NCBI GenBank assembly: GCA_964615375.1
Contig: CAZTOW010000012.1
Location: 1-64,000 of the forward strand
From: CAZKWG01 sp964615375
GTDB taxonomy: Bacteria > Myxococcota_A > UBA796 > CAZKWG01
DNA length: 64,000 nucleotides
Direction: 5' to 3'
Positions within the stretch are counted from its first letter, which is position 1. Each line of letters begins with the position of its first letter. This document shows, one piece after another, positions 36,589 through 45,692 of the stretch. The notes under the pieces are model-generated. The model was not told the DNA's origin. It did no database searches and saw nothing but the letters and a program-made list of their open reading frames with translations. The position numbers were made by a program, and so were the translations under genes.

Positions 36589-37820
36589 GGCTGAACCTCC
36601 TTGCGCACGGCGAAGCGCTCCACGGTGATCGGCTCGTGCGCGCCGATCCCGGCCTTGCGGCGGGTGATCGCGAGCTGGCGCTCTACCGTGTCCACGCCCT
36701 CGATGTCCGGCAGCAGCACGCCGCGTCGCCCGCCCGAGCTCACCACCACGCCCCAGCGCCGCGGGTCCAGGGCGCCGAGGTCCGGGGCGGGCTCGGGCGG
36801 CTCGAGCACGCTGACCTCGATGTCCAGGTCGTCCAGCTCGTGGGGTCCGAGCGGCGGGAAGCGCGGATCCTGGAACGCGCTGCTGCGGGCGACCTCGGCC
36901 ACCTCCTCGTACAGGCGGCCGCGGGTGGCGGCCATGTGGCCGATGCAGCCGCGCAGCTCGCCCTGGCGGTAGAGGGTGACGAAGACCCCGGCCGAGGGCT
37001 CGCCCCCCTCGGGCGGCAGGTACTTCCGGCCCTCCAGGCGGGCGCGGATGGAGGCGCGGGCCACGGCGTAAAGGGGCGGGCTCGGGTCGTAGAGCACGGC
37101 CTCGCTGTAGCCCACCCCCCAGGGGCCCTCGTAGGCGAGCACCTCGTCGTGCAGCGGGCCAGGGGTCGTGGCCATGGCGAAGGCGGTGCTGTCGACCACG
37201 TCCTCCGCGGCGAGCTCACGCGGGCCGGCAGCCAGCGCATCCTCCCAGCGCCCGGCGCGCAGGGCGGCCACGAAGGCGCGATCGAAGTCCTGGGCCCGCG
37301 GGTGGTAGCCCGAGGGGGCGCCGGGCTTCAGCCGGTGGCTCATGTCGCCGCTGGCGATGACGGCCGTGCGGCCGGGGAGCGCGGCCACGGCCTCGGCCAG
37401 GACCCGGGGATCCTCGCTCCTCCAGGGCAGCGCGAGGACGGCGGTGGGGCCGCGCCAGCCCTCCTCCCACAGGAAGGCGAGCGGGACCATGGCGCCGTGG
37501 TCCAGGGGGCGCGGGGCGATGGCCTCGGCCCCGGTGGCGGCGCGCACCTCGGGGGCGTCGGGCAGGTCCACCGCGATCTGCGGGGCGCGGAAGTCGGCCA
37601 GGCTGCCCTGATGGCGCCCGGTCCAGGCCCCCCAGGCGTCCTCCCGCCGCGGCGAGTGGGGCGAGACCAGCACGATCCGTTCGGGTCGGCTCCCTACCGC
37701 CCGGCGGGCGATCTCGCGCATGGCGCGGGTGGTGGACCGGCAACGATCGGCCTCGGGCCCGGCGACCGCGGGGACGACGATCGGTGCGTGACACATGAGC
37801 GCGGCGAAGCAGGTCGACAT
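36585..37820 (-). CDS. MEMO/LigB-like dioxygenase-AMMECR1 fusion (AmmeMemoRadiSam)
   Basis: This 411-residue protein joins two domains. Residues 1-~245 resemble class III extradiol dioxygenase/MEMO1, with His11 (CHAPIV), His55 (SPHSPRRE), His108 (LDHGAMVP) and His162 (GDMSHRLK) as likely metal ligands. Residues ~250-405 are AMMECR1: GVFVTLYRQGELRGCIGHM and SAFQDPRFPPLGPHELDDL. Its stop overlaps the radical SAM start by 4 bp, so all three activities are made together. The fusion supports a physical complex. Confidence 0.9.
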   Translation of the reverse strand: MSTCFAALMCHAPIVVPAVAGPEADRCRSTTRAMREIARRAVGSRPERIVLVSPHSPRREDAWGAWTGRHQGSLADFRAPQIAVDLPDAPEVRAATGAEAIAPRPLDHGAMVPLAFLWEEGWRGPTAVLALPWRSEDPRVLAEAVAALPGRTAVIASGDMSHRLKPGAPSGYHPRAQDFDRAFVAALRAGRWEDALAAGPRELAAEDVVDSTAFAMATTPGPLHDEVLAYEGPWGVGYSEAVLYDPSPPLYAVARASIRARLEGRKYLPPEGGEPSAGVFVTLYRQGELRGCIGHMAATRGRLYEEVAEVARSSAFQDPRFPPLGPHELDDLDIEVSVLEPPEPAPDLGALDPRRWGVVVSSGGRRGVLLPDIEGVDTVERQLAITRRKAGIGAHEPITVERFAVRKEVQP

Positions 37821-37855
37821 ACCCGAAGATAAGGACGGGAGAGGGGATCGGGAAC

Positions 37856-38824
37856 ATGGCGCTCTTCGTCACGGGCGGCAACGGCTTCATCGGGTCGCGG
37901 GTGGTCGCGGCGGCGCGCGCGCGCGGGGACGAGGTGCGCTGCCTGCTGCGGGCCAGCTCCAACACCTCCCGCATCGAGGGGCTCGGCTACCAGCGCCACC
38001 TGGGCGACGTCACCGACCGCGCCAGCCTCGTCGAGGGGATGCGCGGCTGCGAGGGGGTGATTCACCTTGCTAGTATATCTAGTTGGTCCCAGATCCGCAG
38101 CCCGAAGATGCGCGAGGTGGTGGTGGGCGGCACGGAGAACGTGCTGGCCGCGGCGCGCGAGGCGGGCGGGCTCCGGGTGGTCTTCGTGAGCTCGGGCACG
38201 GCCATCCAGGGGACGAAGGACCCGCGGGTGCTCGACGAGCGCGCCGCCTGGGACATGGACCGCGAGGTCTTCCTGTACGCCGCCGCCAAGCACGACGCCG
38301 AGCAGATCTGCGCCTGCTACGCCGCCGAGGGGCTGCCGGTGGTCACCGTGAACCCGTGCGAGGTCTACGGCCCGCAGGACGAGGAGCTGATCACCGCGGC
38401 CAACCTCATCGACATCCTGAAGGGCTGGCCGGCGCTCGCCGTGGAGGGCGGGACGGCGGTGGCCCACGTCGACGACGTGGCGGCGGGGATCCTGGCGGCC
38501 CTGGACCGCGGGCGGCCGGGCGAGCGCTACATCCTGGGGGGCGAGAACCTGAGCGTGCGGCAGCTCGTGGAGCTGACCCTGGAGATCGGCGGGCAGAAGA
38601 AGTGGGTGTTGCAGCTGCCGAACGGGGTCGTGAAGGGCGCGGTGGGGGCGCTGGCGAAGCTGGGGCTCCCGACGCCCGTGATCCCGGACGTGCTGGACTA
38701 CGCCTGCCTCTACTGGTGGGTGGACAGCGCCAAGGCGCAGCGCGAGCTGGGCTACCGCTACCGCCCGCCCCGGGAGGTGCTGGAGCCCACCATCGCCTGG
38801 CTGCGCGAGCGCGGGCGTGTCTGA
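37856..38824 (+). CDS. NAD-dependent epimerase/dihydroflavonol-reductase-like SDR
   Basis: This 322-residue extended SDR begins MALFVTGGNGFIGSRVV (GxxGxxG). YAAAKHDAEQI is the YxxxK and VNPCEVYGPQDEEL the family P..vYGP region. It resembles the hopanoid-associated (HpnA) and dihydroflavonol-4-reductase groups. An AT-rich island with rare codons at 38070..38082 encodes SIS in LASISSW and contains a CTAG-N5-CTAG dyad. It is divergent from the AMMECR1 fusion. Confidence 0.85.
   Translation: MALFVTGGNGFIGSRVVAAARARGDEVRCLLRASSNTSRIEGLGYQRHLGDVTDRASLVEGMRGCEGVIHLASISSWSQIRSPKMREVVVGGTENVLAAAREAGGLRVVFVSSGTAIQGTKDPRVLDERAAWDMDREVFLYAAAKHDAEQICACYAAEGLPVVTVNPCEVYGPQDEELITAANLIDILKGWPALAVEGGTAVAHVDDVAAGILAALDRGRPGERYILGGENLSVRQLVELTLEIGGQKKWVLQLPNGVVKGAVGALAKLGLPTPVIPDVLDYACLYWWVDSAKAQRELGYRYRPPREVLEPTIAWLRERGRV
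38070..38082. other. CTAR-N5-YTAG dyad, site A (inside coding sequence)
   Basis: The 13-mer is CTAGTATATCTAG, in an AT-rich island within the epimerase gene. It uses codons (AGT, ATA, TCT) otherwise avoided in this gene. It shares the layout CTA(A/G)T-nn-AT(C/T)TAG with the sites at 43353 and 54440. Confidence 0.6.
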
Positions 38825-38839
38825 GGCGGGCGGGCCGGC

Positions 38840-40105
38840 TCACTCCGGCCAGGGCGGCGGCACCTCCCCCGGGTGGGCCTCCGTGAGGTCCAGCAGGAGG
38901 AGGATCGCGGCGCTGAGGTAGGTGCCCTGCAGATCGTCGCCCACCACCCCCGCGTCCACCGTGGCGTCGAAGTCCGCCTTCAGGTCCGTGAGCGTGTCGC
39001 GCTCGTCCTCCGTGATCTCCTCCGATCCCAGCACCCCGGCCAGCAGGGCCGAGGCGTCCGCGGCGTCCTCCACGGACAGCTCCTGCTCGCCCTGGTCCTC
39101 GTAGCGGGCCTCGTCGTTGGCGAAGGTGGTGATCAGGTTGGCCAGGAAGCGGCTGTGATCGCGGATCGTGCGGTAGTCGATGGTCTCGGCGTCGTCGTCC
39201 ACCGTGTGGTACCAGGTCATCCCCGGGCTGACGAACCAGAAGGCCGGGACGGGCACGTCCTGCTCGTAGAAGGGGTCCTGGTCGCTGGCGAAGACGGGGA
39301 TGGGGCCGCGGTTGACGAAGGTGACGTCCATGTCGGCGGTCGCCGCGACGTCTCGCACGGCCTCCTTCAGCTCGGGGCAGCGCTCCAGCCCCAGCAGGAT
39401 GAGCGGCCAGTAGTCGGGCAGCAGGCCGCGGCCCAGCGGATCGATGGAGAAGGCCACGGCCACGTCCTCGAGGGACAGCGTCGGGTCGGAGGTCCAGTCG
39501 TAAGCGCCCTTGAGCCCGCCCTCCTCGCTGTCGGTGATGAGCAGGAGCACCGAGCGGTCCAGGCTCACGCCCTCCTCGACCAGCACGCGCGCGACCTCCA
39601 GCAGCGTCGCCACGCCGGCCGCGTCGTCGAAGGCGCCGTTGTAGACCGCGCCCTCCTCCGTCACGCCCAGGTGGTCGTAGTGCGCCATGACCACCACGGT
39701 CTCCTGCGCGCGCTCGGGGTCGGAGCCCGGCAGCAGCGCGACGAGGTTGTCGCCCACGGTGGCCTCGATGGGGTAGACCGCGCCGTCCTCGTCCAGGGCC
39801 CAGCGCTCGCGGTCCAGCTCCAGATCGAAGCGGATGGTGTAGCCGCCGTCGTCGCCCACCGGCTCCAGGCCGATGGCGGCCAGCTCGCCCGCGATGTGGT
39901 CCCGCGCGATCCCGTGCCCCAGCGAGGTCGGCGTGCGCCCGCCCAGATCGTCGGACGCCAGGAATTCGATGTCCGCCTTGATCCGTGTCAGATCGATGGC
40001 GTCCAACACCTCGTCCGGGAGCGCGCTCGTCGCCTCGTCGGCGGAGTCGGGGGGCGCGGTCTCCTTGTCGGTGTCGCAGGCCGCGAGGAGGAGGAGGGAG
40101 AGCAT
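38840..40105 (-). CDS. M28-family zinc metallopeptidase lipoprotein
   Basis: This 421-residue lipoprotein (MLSLLLLAAC, Cys at 10) has the M28 di-zinc ligands: His/Asp in VVMAHYDHLG, Asp in NGAFDDAAGVATLLE, Glu-Glu in ITDSEEGGLKG, and late His in TWYHTVDDDAETID. An N-terminal PA-like insert is not clear. M28 enzymes are aminopeptidases or related amidohydrolases; here it would act in the periplasm or on the surface. The ATG at 40105 gives a proper lipobox, whereas the longer frame does not. Confidence 0.88.
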   Translation of the reverse strand: MLSLLLLAACDTDKETAPPDSADEATSALPDEVLDAIDLTRIKADIEFLASDDLGGRTPTSLGHGIARDHIAGELAAIGLEPVGDDGGYTIRFDLELDRERWALDEDGAVYPIEATVGDNLVALLPGSDPERAQETVVVMAHYDHLGVTEEGAVYNGAFDDAAGVATLLEVARVLVEEGVSLDRSVLLLITDSEEGGLKGAYDWTSDPTLSLEDVAVAFSIDPLGRGLLPDYWPLILLGLERCPELKEAVRDVAATADMDVTFVNRGPIPVFASDQDPFYEQDVPVPAFWFVSPGMTWYHTVDDDAETIDYRTIRDHSRFLANLITTFANDEARYEDQGEQELSVEDAADASALLAGVLGSEEITEDERDTLTDLKADFDATVDAGVVGDDLQGTYLSAAILLLLDLTEAHPGEVPPPWPE

Positions 40106-40346
40106 GGTCGGATCCTGGGTTCGGGGGGAGGGAGGCTTATCCCGGCGGGTCGGGACGAAAGAGGCGCCAGGCACACAGAGCCTCGAGCACGGTCAAAAAT
40201 CTTCGCCGATGTACATGTTTGTATACATCAAGCGTACAGTTTCGCGACAGATCTGGGGACTGTGGCATGGAATGATCTCTACAGGTCGGGCGGGGTGTGG
40301 GACCTCGCGCTGGCCGAACATGAACAGTCCACTCCCAGGAGTACCC
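40106..40346. promoter_or_regulatory. AT-richer divergent promoter region with dyad
   Basis: This 241-bp gap separates the M28 gene from a small secreted-protein gene. Its centre is AT-rich. An imperfect dyad at 40208..40229 has arms GATGTACA and TATACATC (one mismatch) around TGTTTG; it is a candidate operator. AGGAG at about 40337 serves the ATG at 40347. No firm -35/-10 pair is assigned. Confidence 0.45.
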
Positions 40347-40811
40347 ATGCGCACCCTCCTCGCCCTCACCGTGCTCGCCCTGTCCAACGCCGCCTTCGCC
40401 ACGGACGCGAAGATCTATCCAGGGGTCAATTGCTATCCGACGAGCGGTAGCACGGACATTGCCTACGCTCACGGAGCCATCCTGAACACGGGCAGCAGCG
40501 CCATGATCGTGCACTGTCCGATCGTCACGGACAACACCTCCACCACCTCTCTGTACGACGCTGACGTGTACGTGCTCGATCGCAGCGGCAGCGCAAGCGT
40601 GTCCTGCACGGTCTACGCGGTCGAGGTGTCCACCCAGGACAGCGAGTCCTCGACTGGGAGCTCGTCGGGGTCGTCCGCGGACCCGATGCAGGTGGACATC
40701 GGCGAGGTGGGCACCGGCGTGCCGAGTACGCTGTACATCACCTGCAACATCCCGGCGGTCTACGGCTACTCCTCCAGCGGGATCCTGGGCTACCGGATCG
40801 AGGAGAACTGA
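40347..40811 (+). CDS. Small secreted cysteine-containing protein
   Basis: This 154-residue protein has a standard signal peptide MRTLLALTVLALSNAAFA, then a mature domain with four Cys at GVNCYP, IVHCPIV, SVSCTVYAV and YITCNIP. These could form two disulfides in a small beta-sandwich. The pattern is a widespread uncharacterised exported family, as far as I recall. Its signal peptide is of normal kind, unlike the short lipoprotein signals around it. Confidence 0.65.
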   Translation: MRTLLALTVLALSNAAFATDAKIYPGVNCYPTSGSTDIAYAHGAILNTGSSAMIVHCPIVTDNTSTTSLYDADVYVLDRSGSASVSCTVYAVEVSTQDSESSTGSSSGSSADPMQVDIGEVGTGVPSTLYITCNIPAVYGYSSSGILGYRIEEN

Positions 40812-40825
40812 GCGACCCCGCCTCT

Positions 40826-42676
40826 CTACGGCTCCCCTACGCCCAGCGCGTAGGCCCGGTGATCCCCCGGCGGCAGGACCAGGCGCTCGCTGATCACGGC
40901 GGGCGCTGCGGCCTCGTCCCCGCGCGCCAGGGTGAGCGAGAGCTCGCCCAGGGCCGCCGTCGAGAGGGCGTCCTCGTTGACCAGCACCAGCACGCGCTCG
41001 TCGGCCGAGGCGAGCGGCACCTCGCCCCCGTCGCCGAGCGCGCCCTCAGCCAGGACGGGTGTAGAGAGGCCGTCCAGCCAGCTCGCGTAGCCGTCCAGCG
41101 TGGTCACGAACCAGCGGACGGTGGGGGCGGCGTCCTCCACTGTGAACGTGTCCGGCCCGTAGGCCAGGCTCTCGGCGATGACGCGGCCCTCGGTGGCCTC
41201 GCCGCCCACGGTCAGCAGGAGCTCGGGCTCCAGGTCGGGCGCGAGCGCCTCGCGGGCCGTGGGGGTGGGGATCGCGCCCACGATGGAGACCTCGATCACG
41301 TCCGTCTCGCCCGCGGCGATCCCCACCGATCCGTAGGTGATCTGGCTCGAGCTCTCCGGGTAGCCGCCCGCCGGGCTGTCTACACGGAAGGCGAACTCCT
41401 GATCGGCGGTCAGCGTGAACGAGGCCACACCCTGGCTGTCGGTAGACTGCTCCCCCGCGTACCACCAGGAGGTGTCGTAAGGCGACCAGATGGAGACCAC
41501 CGCGCCGTCCACCGGCGCCCCGTTCGCGTCCGTGACGTGGACCTCCATCGTGAACCAGTTGTCCGTGTCGTCCTCCGTCACCATCAACACCCGCGCGTCG
41601 CCTCGCGTCGTGTGGTTGGCGTAGGGCGCGCCGTAGGCGTGATCGAACCACCAGTTGACCGGCTCCCAGCGCACCCAGCGCTCCGACGAGGGGTCGAAGA
41701 AGGCGTTCCAGGTGTGGTCCCAGGAGGAGGGGACCACGTTGTAGTTGGGGATCAACGCGATGCGCGACAGGGCGGTGGTCATGTCCGCCCACTCGCCGCA
41801 GTTGCCCGCCCCCAGCCCGTAGATGCGGTTCGGTTGGATGCTGCGCTCGCTGCCCGCGCCGAAATTGAACCAGCGCCCCAGCGTAGGGTCGCTGGACAGC
41901 ATGAAGCCGGCGATGGCGCCCACCGCGCCCACCCCGCCGCCGTCGGAGGACCAGAGGGTGGTGACCTCGCTCATCGCGTCGGACAGCACGGGGCAGAACT
42001 CGCCCTCGGGGCAGTCCGCCGCGGCGCCCTCCCACAGGTAGCCGCGCCAGAAGGCGCCCTCTTCGGCGGTGCTGGGGCACTCCAGCGAGCGGCGGCGGCA
42101 GCTCTCCCAGGCGTCGATGTAGAGTGGGTGCTCGTCCTCGATGCGCGGGTGGACCACGTACCAGTAGTAGTCCTCGGCGGGCAGGTCGAAGCTCTGCAGC
42201 GCACCGTCCACCTCCACCACGTAGCGGGCGGTGGTCCGGTAGTCGGCGTCCACGCCCGGCTCGCCCTCGTCGACCAGGTCCACGTAGGCCAGGGACGGGT
42301 CCACGTCGCGGAGCCATTCGACGTTCTCCAGCAACAACTGGGGGTCGAAGTCCTCGTCGTCGAGGACCTCGGGCGAGAGGTGAGCGATGATGAAGGCCAG
42401 CTCGTCGGTGAGCCAGGGGTCGTCCAGATCGACGATCAGCGCGGCGAGCTCCTCGCGGGTGTCGGCGTCCACGCGGCGCAGCGCCAGCTCGAGATCGTCC
42501 TGCAGCCAGCCCGGGGCGCGCGCCAGGGCCTCGTCGGAGAGCTCGCCCAGGGCGTGCTCGGAGAGCGCCTCGAGCGCGGGCACGGGCGCCCGGGGCTCCG
42601 CGCTGTCTTCGGCCTCGGGCGCCGGCTTCTCCGGGGTCGAGGGATCGCAGGCCAGGAGGAGGGCGAGCAGGGTCAT
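40826..42676 (-). CDS. Transglutaminase-like lipoprotein
   Basis: This 616-residue lipoprotein (MTLLALLLAC, Cys at 10) has an acidic linker and a helical N-terminal region. The transglutaminase-like core has Cys in GLGAGNCGEWADMTTAL, His in SWDHTWNAFF and Asp/Glu in RWVRWEPVNWWFDHAYG. An Ig/CNA_B-like domain follows (VHVTDANGAPVDGAVVSIW). The core may act as a protease or amidase rather than a cross-linker. It is 53 bp downstream of the LytTR gene on the same strand and may be read from the same transcript. Confidence 0.8.
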   Translation of the reverse strand: MTLLALLLACDPSTPEKPAPEAEDSAEPRAPVPALEALSEHALGELSDEALARAPGWLQDDLELALRRVDADTREELAALIVDLDDPWLTDELAFIIAHLSPEVLDDEDFDPQLLLENVEWLRDVDPSLAYVDLVDEGEPGVDADYRTTARYVVEVDGALQSFDLPAEDYYWYVVHPRIEDEHPLYIDAWESCRRRSLECPSTAEEGAFWRGYLWEGAAADCPEGEFCPVLSDAMSEVTTLWSSDGGGVGAVGAIAGFMLSSDPTLGRWFNFGAGSERSIQPNRIYGLGAGNCGEWADMTTALSRIALIPNYNVVPSSWDHTWNAFFDPSSERWVRWEPVNWWFDHAYGAPYANHTTRGDARVLMVTEDDTDNWFTMEVHVTDANGAPVDGAVVSIWSPYDTSWWYAGEQSTDSQGVASFTLTADQEFAFRVDSPAGGYPESSSQITYGSVGIAAGETDVIEVSIVGAIPTPTAREALAPDLEPELLLTVGGEATEGRVIAESLAYGPDTFTVEDAAPTVRWFVTTLDGYASWLDGLSTPVLAEGALGDGGEVPLASADERVLVLVNEDALSTAALGELSLTLARGDEAAAPAVISERLVLPPGDHRAYALGVGEP

Positions 42677-42729
42677 GGCGACTCCGGGTGACCCGATCAG
42701 GATAGCAGCTTCTCCCGGGCGCGGCGCGA

Positions 42730-43413
42730 TCAGACCCCCAACCTCCTGCGCAGCGCGCGGGCGGCGGCGCGGGAGACGGCGACCAGGGCGCCCCCGCGGA
42801 GGGTGGCGATGGCCCCGCCGTCCTCGCCGGGGCTCAGCAGGGTGATCGCGTCCAGCGAGACCAGGGCGCGGCGGCTCACGCGGAGGAAGCGGTCGGGCAG
42901 GCGGCGCTCCAGGTCACCCAGGGTGAGCGCGCAGATCAGCGGCCCCTCGCGGGTGTGGATGGTCAGGGTCTCGCCGTCCAGGGTGGCGTGGCTGATGTCC
43001 TCGGGCCGCACGAGCCGGAGCCCGCGGGCGCCGGGGATGGCGAGGGGGTCGGGGCTCGCCGCGCGGGGGCGGACGCGGGCCAGCGCGCGGGCGAGGTGTT
43101 GCGCGTCCACGGGCTTGAGCAGGTAGTCGGTGGCGCCCACCCCAAAGGCCGCCAGCGCGTGCTCGGGGTGGGCGGTGACGAAGACCACCTCCGGCCCGTC
43201 CTCCCCCAGCAGCGCGGCCAGGTCGAGGCCGCTCAGCCCGGGCATGTCGATGTCCAGGAAGGCCACGTCGCAGGGCTCCTCGCGCAGGGCGCTGAGCGCG
43301 TCGGCGGATGTGGCGCAGCTCGCCACGATCTCCACGCCGGGGAGTGAGGATACTAATCGATTTAGTCTCTGGAGCGCGAGCGCCTCGTCGTCGGCCAGGA
43401 TCACCCGGATCAC
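42730..43413 (-). CDS. LytTR-family response regulator
   Basis: This 227-residue regulator has a receiver domain (ILADDE acidic pocket, phosphoacceptor Asp54 in AFLDIDMPG, Lys in DYLLKP) and a C-terminal LytTR DNA-binding domain (RFLRVSRRALVSLDAI, ending RAAARALRRRLGV). GTG at 43413 overlaps the sensor kinase stop by 4 bp. Codons 17-21 form an AT-rich island (CTA AAT CGA TTA GTA) carrying the CTAR-N5-YTAG dyad. Confidence 0.9.
   Translation of the reverse strand: MIRVILADDEALALQRLNRLVSSLPGVEIVASCATSADALSALREEPCDVAFLDIDMPGLSGLDLAALLGEDGPEVVFVTAHPEHALAAFGVGATDYLLKPVDAQHLARALARVRPRAASPDPLAIPGARGLRLVRPEDISHATLDGETLTIHTREGPLICALTLGDLERRLPDRFLRVSRRALVSLDAITLLSPGEDGGAIATLRGGALVAVSRAAARALRRRLGV
43353..43365. 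other. CTAR-N5-YTAG dyad, site B (inside coding sequence)
   Basis: On the plus strand the 13-mer is CTAATCGATTTAG, within the response regulator gene (minus strand). It encodes LNRL with rare codons CTA, CGA and TTA in an otherwise G/C-ending gene. Confidence 0.6.
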
Positions 43414-44411
43414 GGCGCCTCCAGCGGCGGACCGGGCAGGCTCAGGCTCAGGCGGGTCCCCCCGTCGGCCTCGCCGAGCTCCAGCGCGCTCCCGATATAG
43501 CCCAGGCTCAGGCGCCGCCGCGTCAGCGCCAGCCCCTCGCCCCCCGCTCGCGGGCCTCGACAGGGGCCGGGGTTCTGGATCTGTATCTGTACACCATCGC
43601 CCTCCGCGGTGACCGAGATCCGCACAGACCCCGCGTGCCCGGCGGCCGGGCCGTGCTTGACGGCGTTCTCCACCAGCGGCAGCAGCAGCAGGGGCGGGAC
43701 CTGGAGCGCGGGGATCTCTCCCAGGATCTCGTAGGTGTAACGTCCGGGATCGCGCGTGTGGTACAGCTCCAGCACGTCTCTGCACAACGCGAGCTCGCGC
43801 TGCAAGGGCCAGCTGGCCAGCTGAACCCCGCTCTGGATGGCCCGCAGCAGATCGGAGAGGCGCAGGATCGCGCGCTCGGCGACCAGCGGATCGCTGTGAC
43901 ACCACTCGGCGATGGCGGAGAGGGTGTTGAACAGGAAGTGCGGGTCGAGCTGGGCGCGCAGGGCGAGGAGCTCGGCCCGCTCCCGATCGCGTAACAGCGC
44001 CTCCGCCCGCGCCTCGGCTCGCTGGAGGCGCCCCTCGTCCTCGATGTCTCGCCCCAGCCCGTAGCCGGCCACCGCCAGCAGGCCGAAGACCAGGGGCATC
44101 GTGACGGGGTGCGTCAGGAAGCGGTCCTCGAAGCCCGACCATCGCGGGAGGAGGAGCGCCAGGACCAGGGTGGCCAGCAGGCAGACGAGCCCGTAGCGCA
44201 GCGGGTGAGGGGAGAGGGCGCGCCAGGCGGCGGGGGCCACGAGCAGGGTGCCCAGGATGAGCGTGAGCCCCGCCAGCACGCCGCTCCACGGGTCCTCGTT
44301 CCAGGCCGCCTGCGCCAGCAGGAGCGGGATCGCGACCAGCGTGACGGCCGCCGCCCGCCGCGGCGCCAGCAGCGCGGACCAGGTGTCGCGGACCAGCGAG
44401 AGGGTGCTCAT
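43410..44411 (-). CDS. LytS-type sensor histidine kinase
   Basis: This 333-residue protein has about four hydrophobic segments (residues ~20-120), a short coiled coil rich in Glu/Arg/Ala, and the His_kinase motif LRAQLDPHFLFNTLSAIAEW (phosphoacceptor His). An ATPase domain follows (LLLLPLVENAVKHG as N-box; GGEGLALTRRRL as G-box). It pairs with the LytTR regulator. There is no large sensory domain, so it probably senses the membrane or a partner protein. Confidence 0.9.
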   Translation of the reverse strand: MSTLSLVRDTWSALLAPRRAAAVTLVAIPLLLAQAAWNEDPWSGVLAGLTLILGTLLVAPAAWRALSPHPLRYGLVCLLATLVLALLLPRWSGFEDRFLTHPVTMPLVFGLLAVAGYGLGRDIEDEGRLQRAEARAEALLRDRERAELLALRAQLDPHFLFNTLSAIAEWCHSDPLVAERAILRLSDLLRAIQSGVQLASWPLQRELALCRDVLELYHTRDPGRYTYEILGEIPALQVPPLLLLPLVENAVKHGPAAGHAGSVRISVTAEGDGVQIQIQNPGPCRGPRAGGEGLALTRRRLSLGYIGSALELGEADGGTRLSLSLPGPPLEAP

Positions 44412-44421
44412 CGACGCTCCC

Positions 44422-45561
44422 CTATCCCAGCACCCGCTCCCACAGCGGCCCCGCCACCATGCCCGCCAGGATGACGGCGTCGCCCACGGCGTTGCTGGCC
44501 CGGAAGCGGCGCCGCCCCTGCTCCTCGACGGGCAGGGCGGTCACCTGCAGGGAGGCGCGCAGGGCCCGGTGCCAGCGCAGATCCCCGAAGCTCCGGGAGG
44601 CGAGGATGGCGAGGCCGGACGAGGAGGGGCTGGCCTGGAGCACGGGCAGGACGATCCCGGAGTCCACGTCCATGGCCCCGCTCACCCCGGGCGGCCACTC
44701 TCGCGCGTAGCCGAGGCCCAGCACGGTGCGGCCCAGGGCCTCGCGGGCCAGGACGTACTGCTCCTCGGCCAGATCGGCGTCGATGAGGCGCAGCATGTGG
44801 GCCACCAGCCAGATGGTCGAGCCCTCCGGCCCGTCCCCGTGCGTGCCCGACCAGGTGAAGCTGGACACCAGCATCCCCGTCCGCGGGTCGATGAGCCGCT
44901 CCCGCGCGAGGGCCGCCCAGCGCGCCCGAAAGGCGCCGTCGTCCGTGCCCTCCAGCCGGTCCATCATGCGCTGCGCCGCCAGGGCGAGCGTGTTGCAGAA
45001 GGTCCAGCACTCGTTGGGGTAGCTCTCGGCGGAGAGCATGGGGCTCGCGGCCATGGAGGCGCGGACGCTGTCTCTCAGCGCGCGGGAGCGACGGGCCAGC
45101 TCGGGGTCGTCGTCGGAGAGCAGGCGGCGGATGACCATCATCATCAGGCGCTCGCCGTCGGTGAACAGGCTGCGGCCGTCTCCCCGGCAGGTCTCGGCGG
45201 CCCAGTAGGACATGAGGAAGTACTCCTGGCCGTACCTCTGGACGTGCTCCTCGGTGTCGGCGATCATCTGGTCCAGCGCCCCGACCGCCCGCTCCTGCCA
45301 GCCGCCCGGGTCCAGCACCGCCAGATCGCCCAGGGCCAGGGCCAGGAAGGTGCGGGACATGAGGTCGTACTCCGGGTTCATGGCGTGCGCGACCCGGAGA
45401 TCGTCCTGGGGTCCGCCCTCCCAGGGCCACAGCCGGGCCTCAGCCAGCGCGGCGACCTCCCGGTCCCCATCCACCGCCCGCGCCAGCACCGGCACCGATC
45501 CAATCCCCAGCGCGCCGAGCGAGAGCGCGCCACCGAGCAGGGTCCTTCGCGTGAGCTCCAT
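44422..45561 (-). CDS. Tat-exported linalool dehydratase/isomerase-like protein
   Basis: This 379-residue protein begins MELTRRTLLGGALSLGALGIG, a twin-arginine signal. GGAGG precedes the ATG at 45561; an earlier in-frame ATG is less likely. The body has alpha/alpha-barrel motifs that I associate with the LDI family: YPNECWTFCNTLALAA, LIDPRTGMLVSSFTW, GPEGSTIWLVAHMLRLID and MDVDSGIVLPVLQASPSSSG. Conserved Cys and Asp are present. It is 10 bp upstream of the LytS gene and probably co-transcribed with it. The real substrate is unknown. Confidence 0.65.
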   Translation of the reverse strand: MELTRRTLLGGALSLGALGIGSVPVLARAVDGDREVAALAEARLWPWEGGPQDDLRVAHAMNPEYDLMSRTFLALALGDLAVLDPGGWQERAVGALDQMIADTEEHVQRYGQEYFLMSYWAAETCRGDGRSLFTDGERLMMMVIRRLLSDDDPELARRSRALRDSVRASMAASPMLSAESYPNECWTFCNTLALAAQRMMDRLEGTDDGAFRARWAALARERLIDPRTGMLVSSFTWSGTHGDGPEGSTIWLVAHMLRLIDADLAEEQYVLAREALGRTVLGLGYAREWPPGVSGAMDVDSGIVLPVLQASPSSSGLAILASRSFGDLRWHRALRASLQVTALPVEEQGRRRFRASNAVGDAVILAGMVAGPLWERVLG

Positions 45562-45692
45562 GTTGACCTCCACCCCCAGCTTCACCCGCGTCCGGAGGCG
45601 CCGGAGCGGGGATCGGGCTGAGCGGTCGGAGGTCCCGCCTGAGCGGTCGGGGGCGGGGGCTGAGCGGCGCGGCGGGCGGCGTGGTGGGGCCC

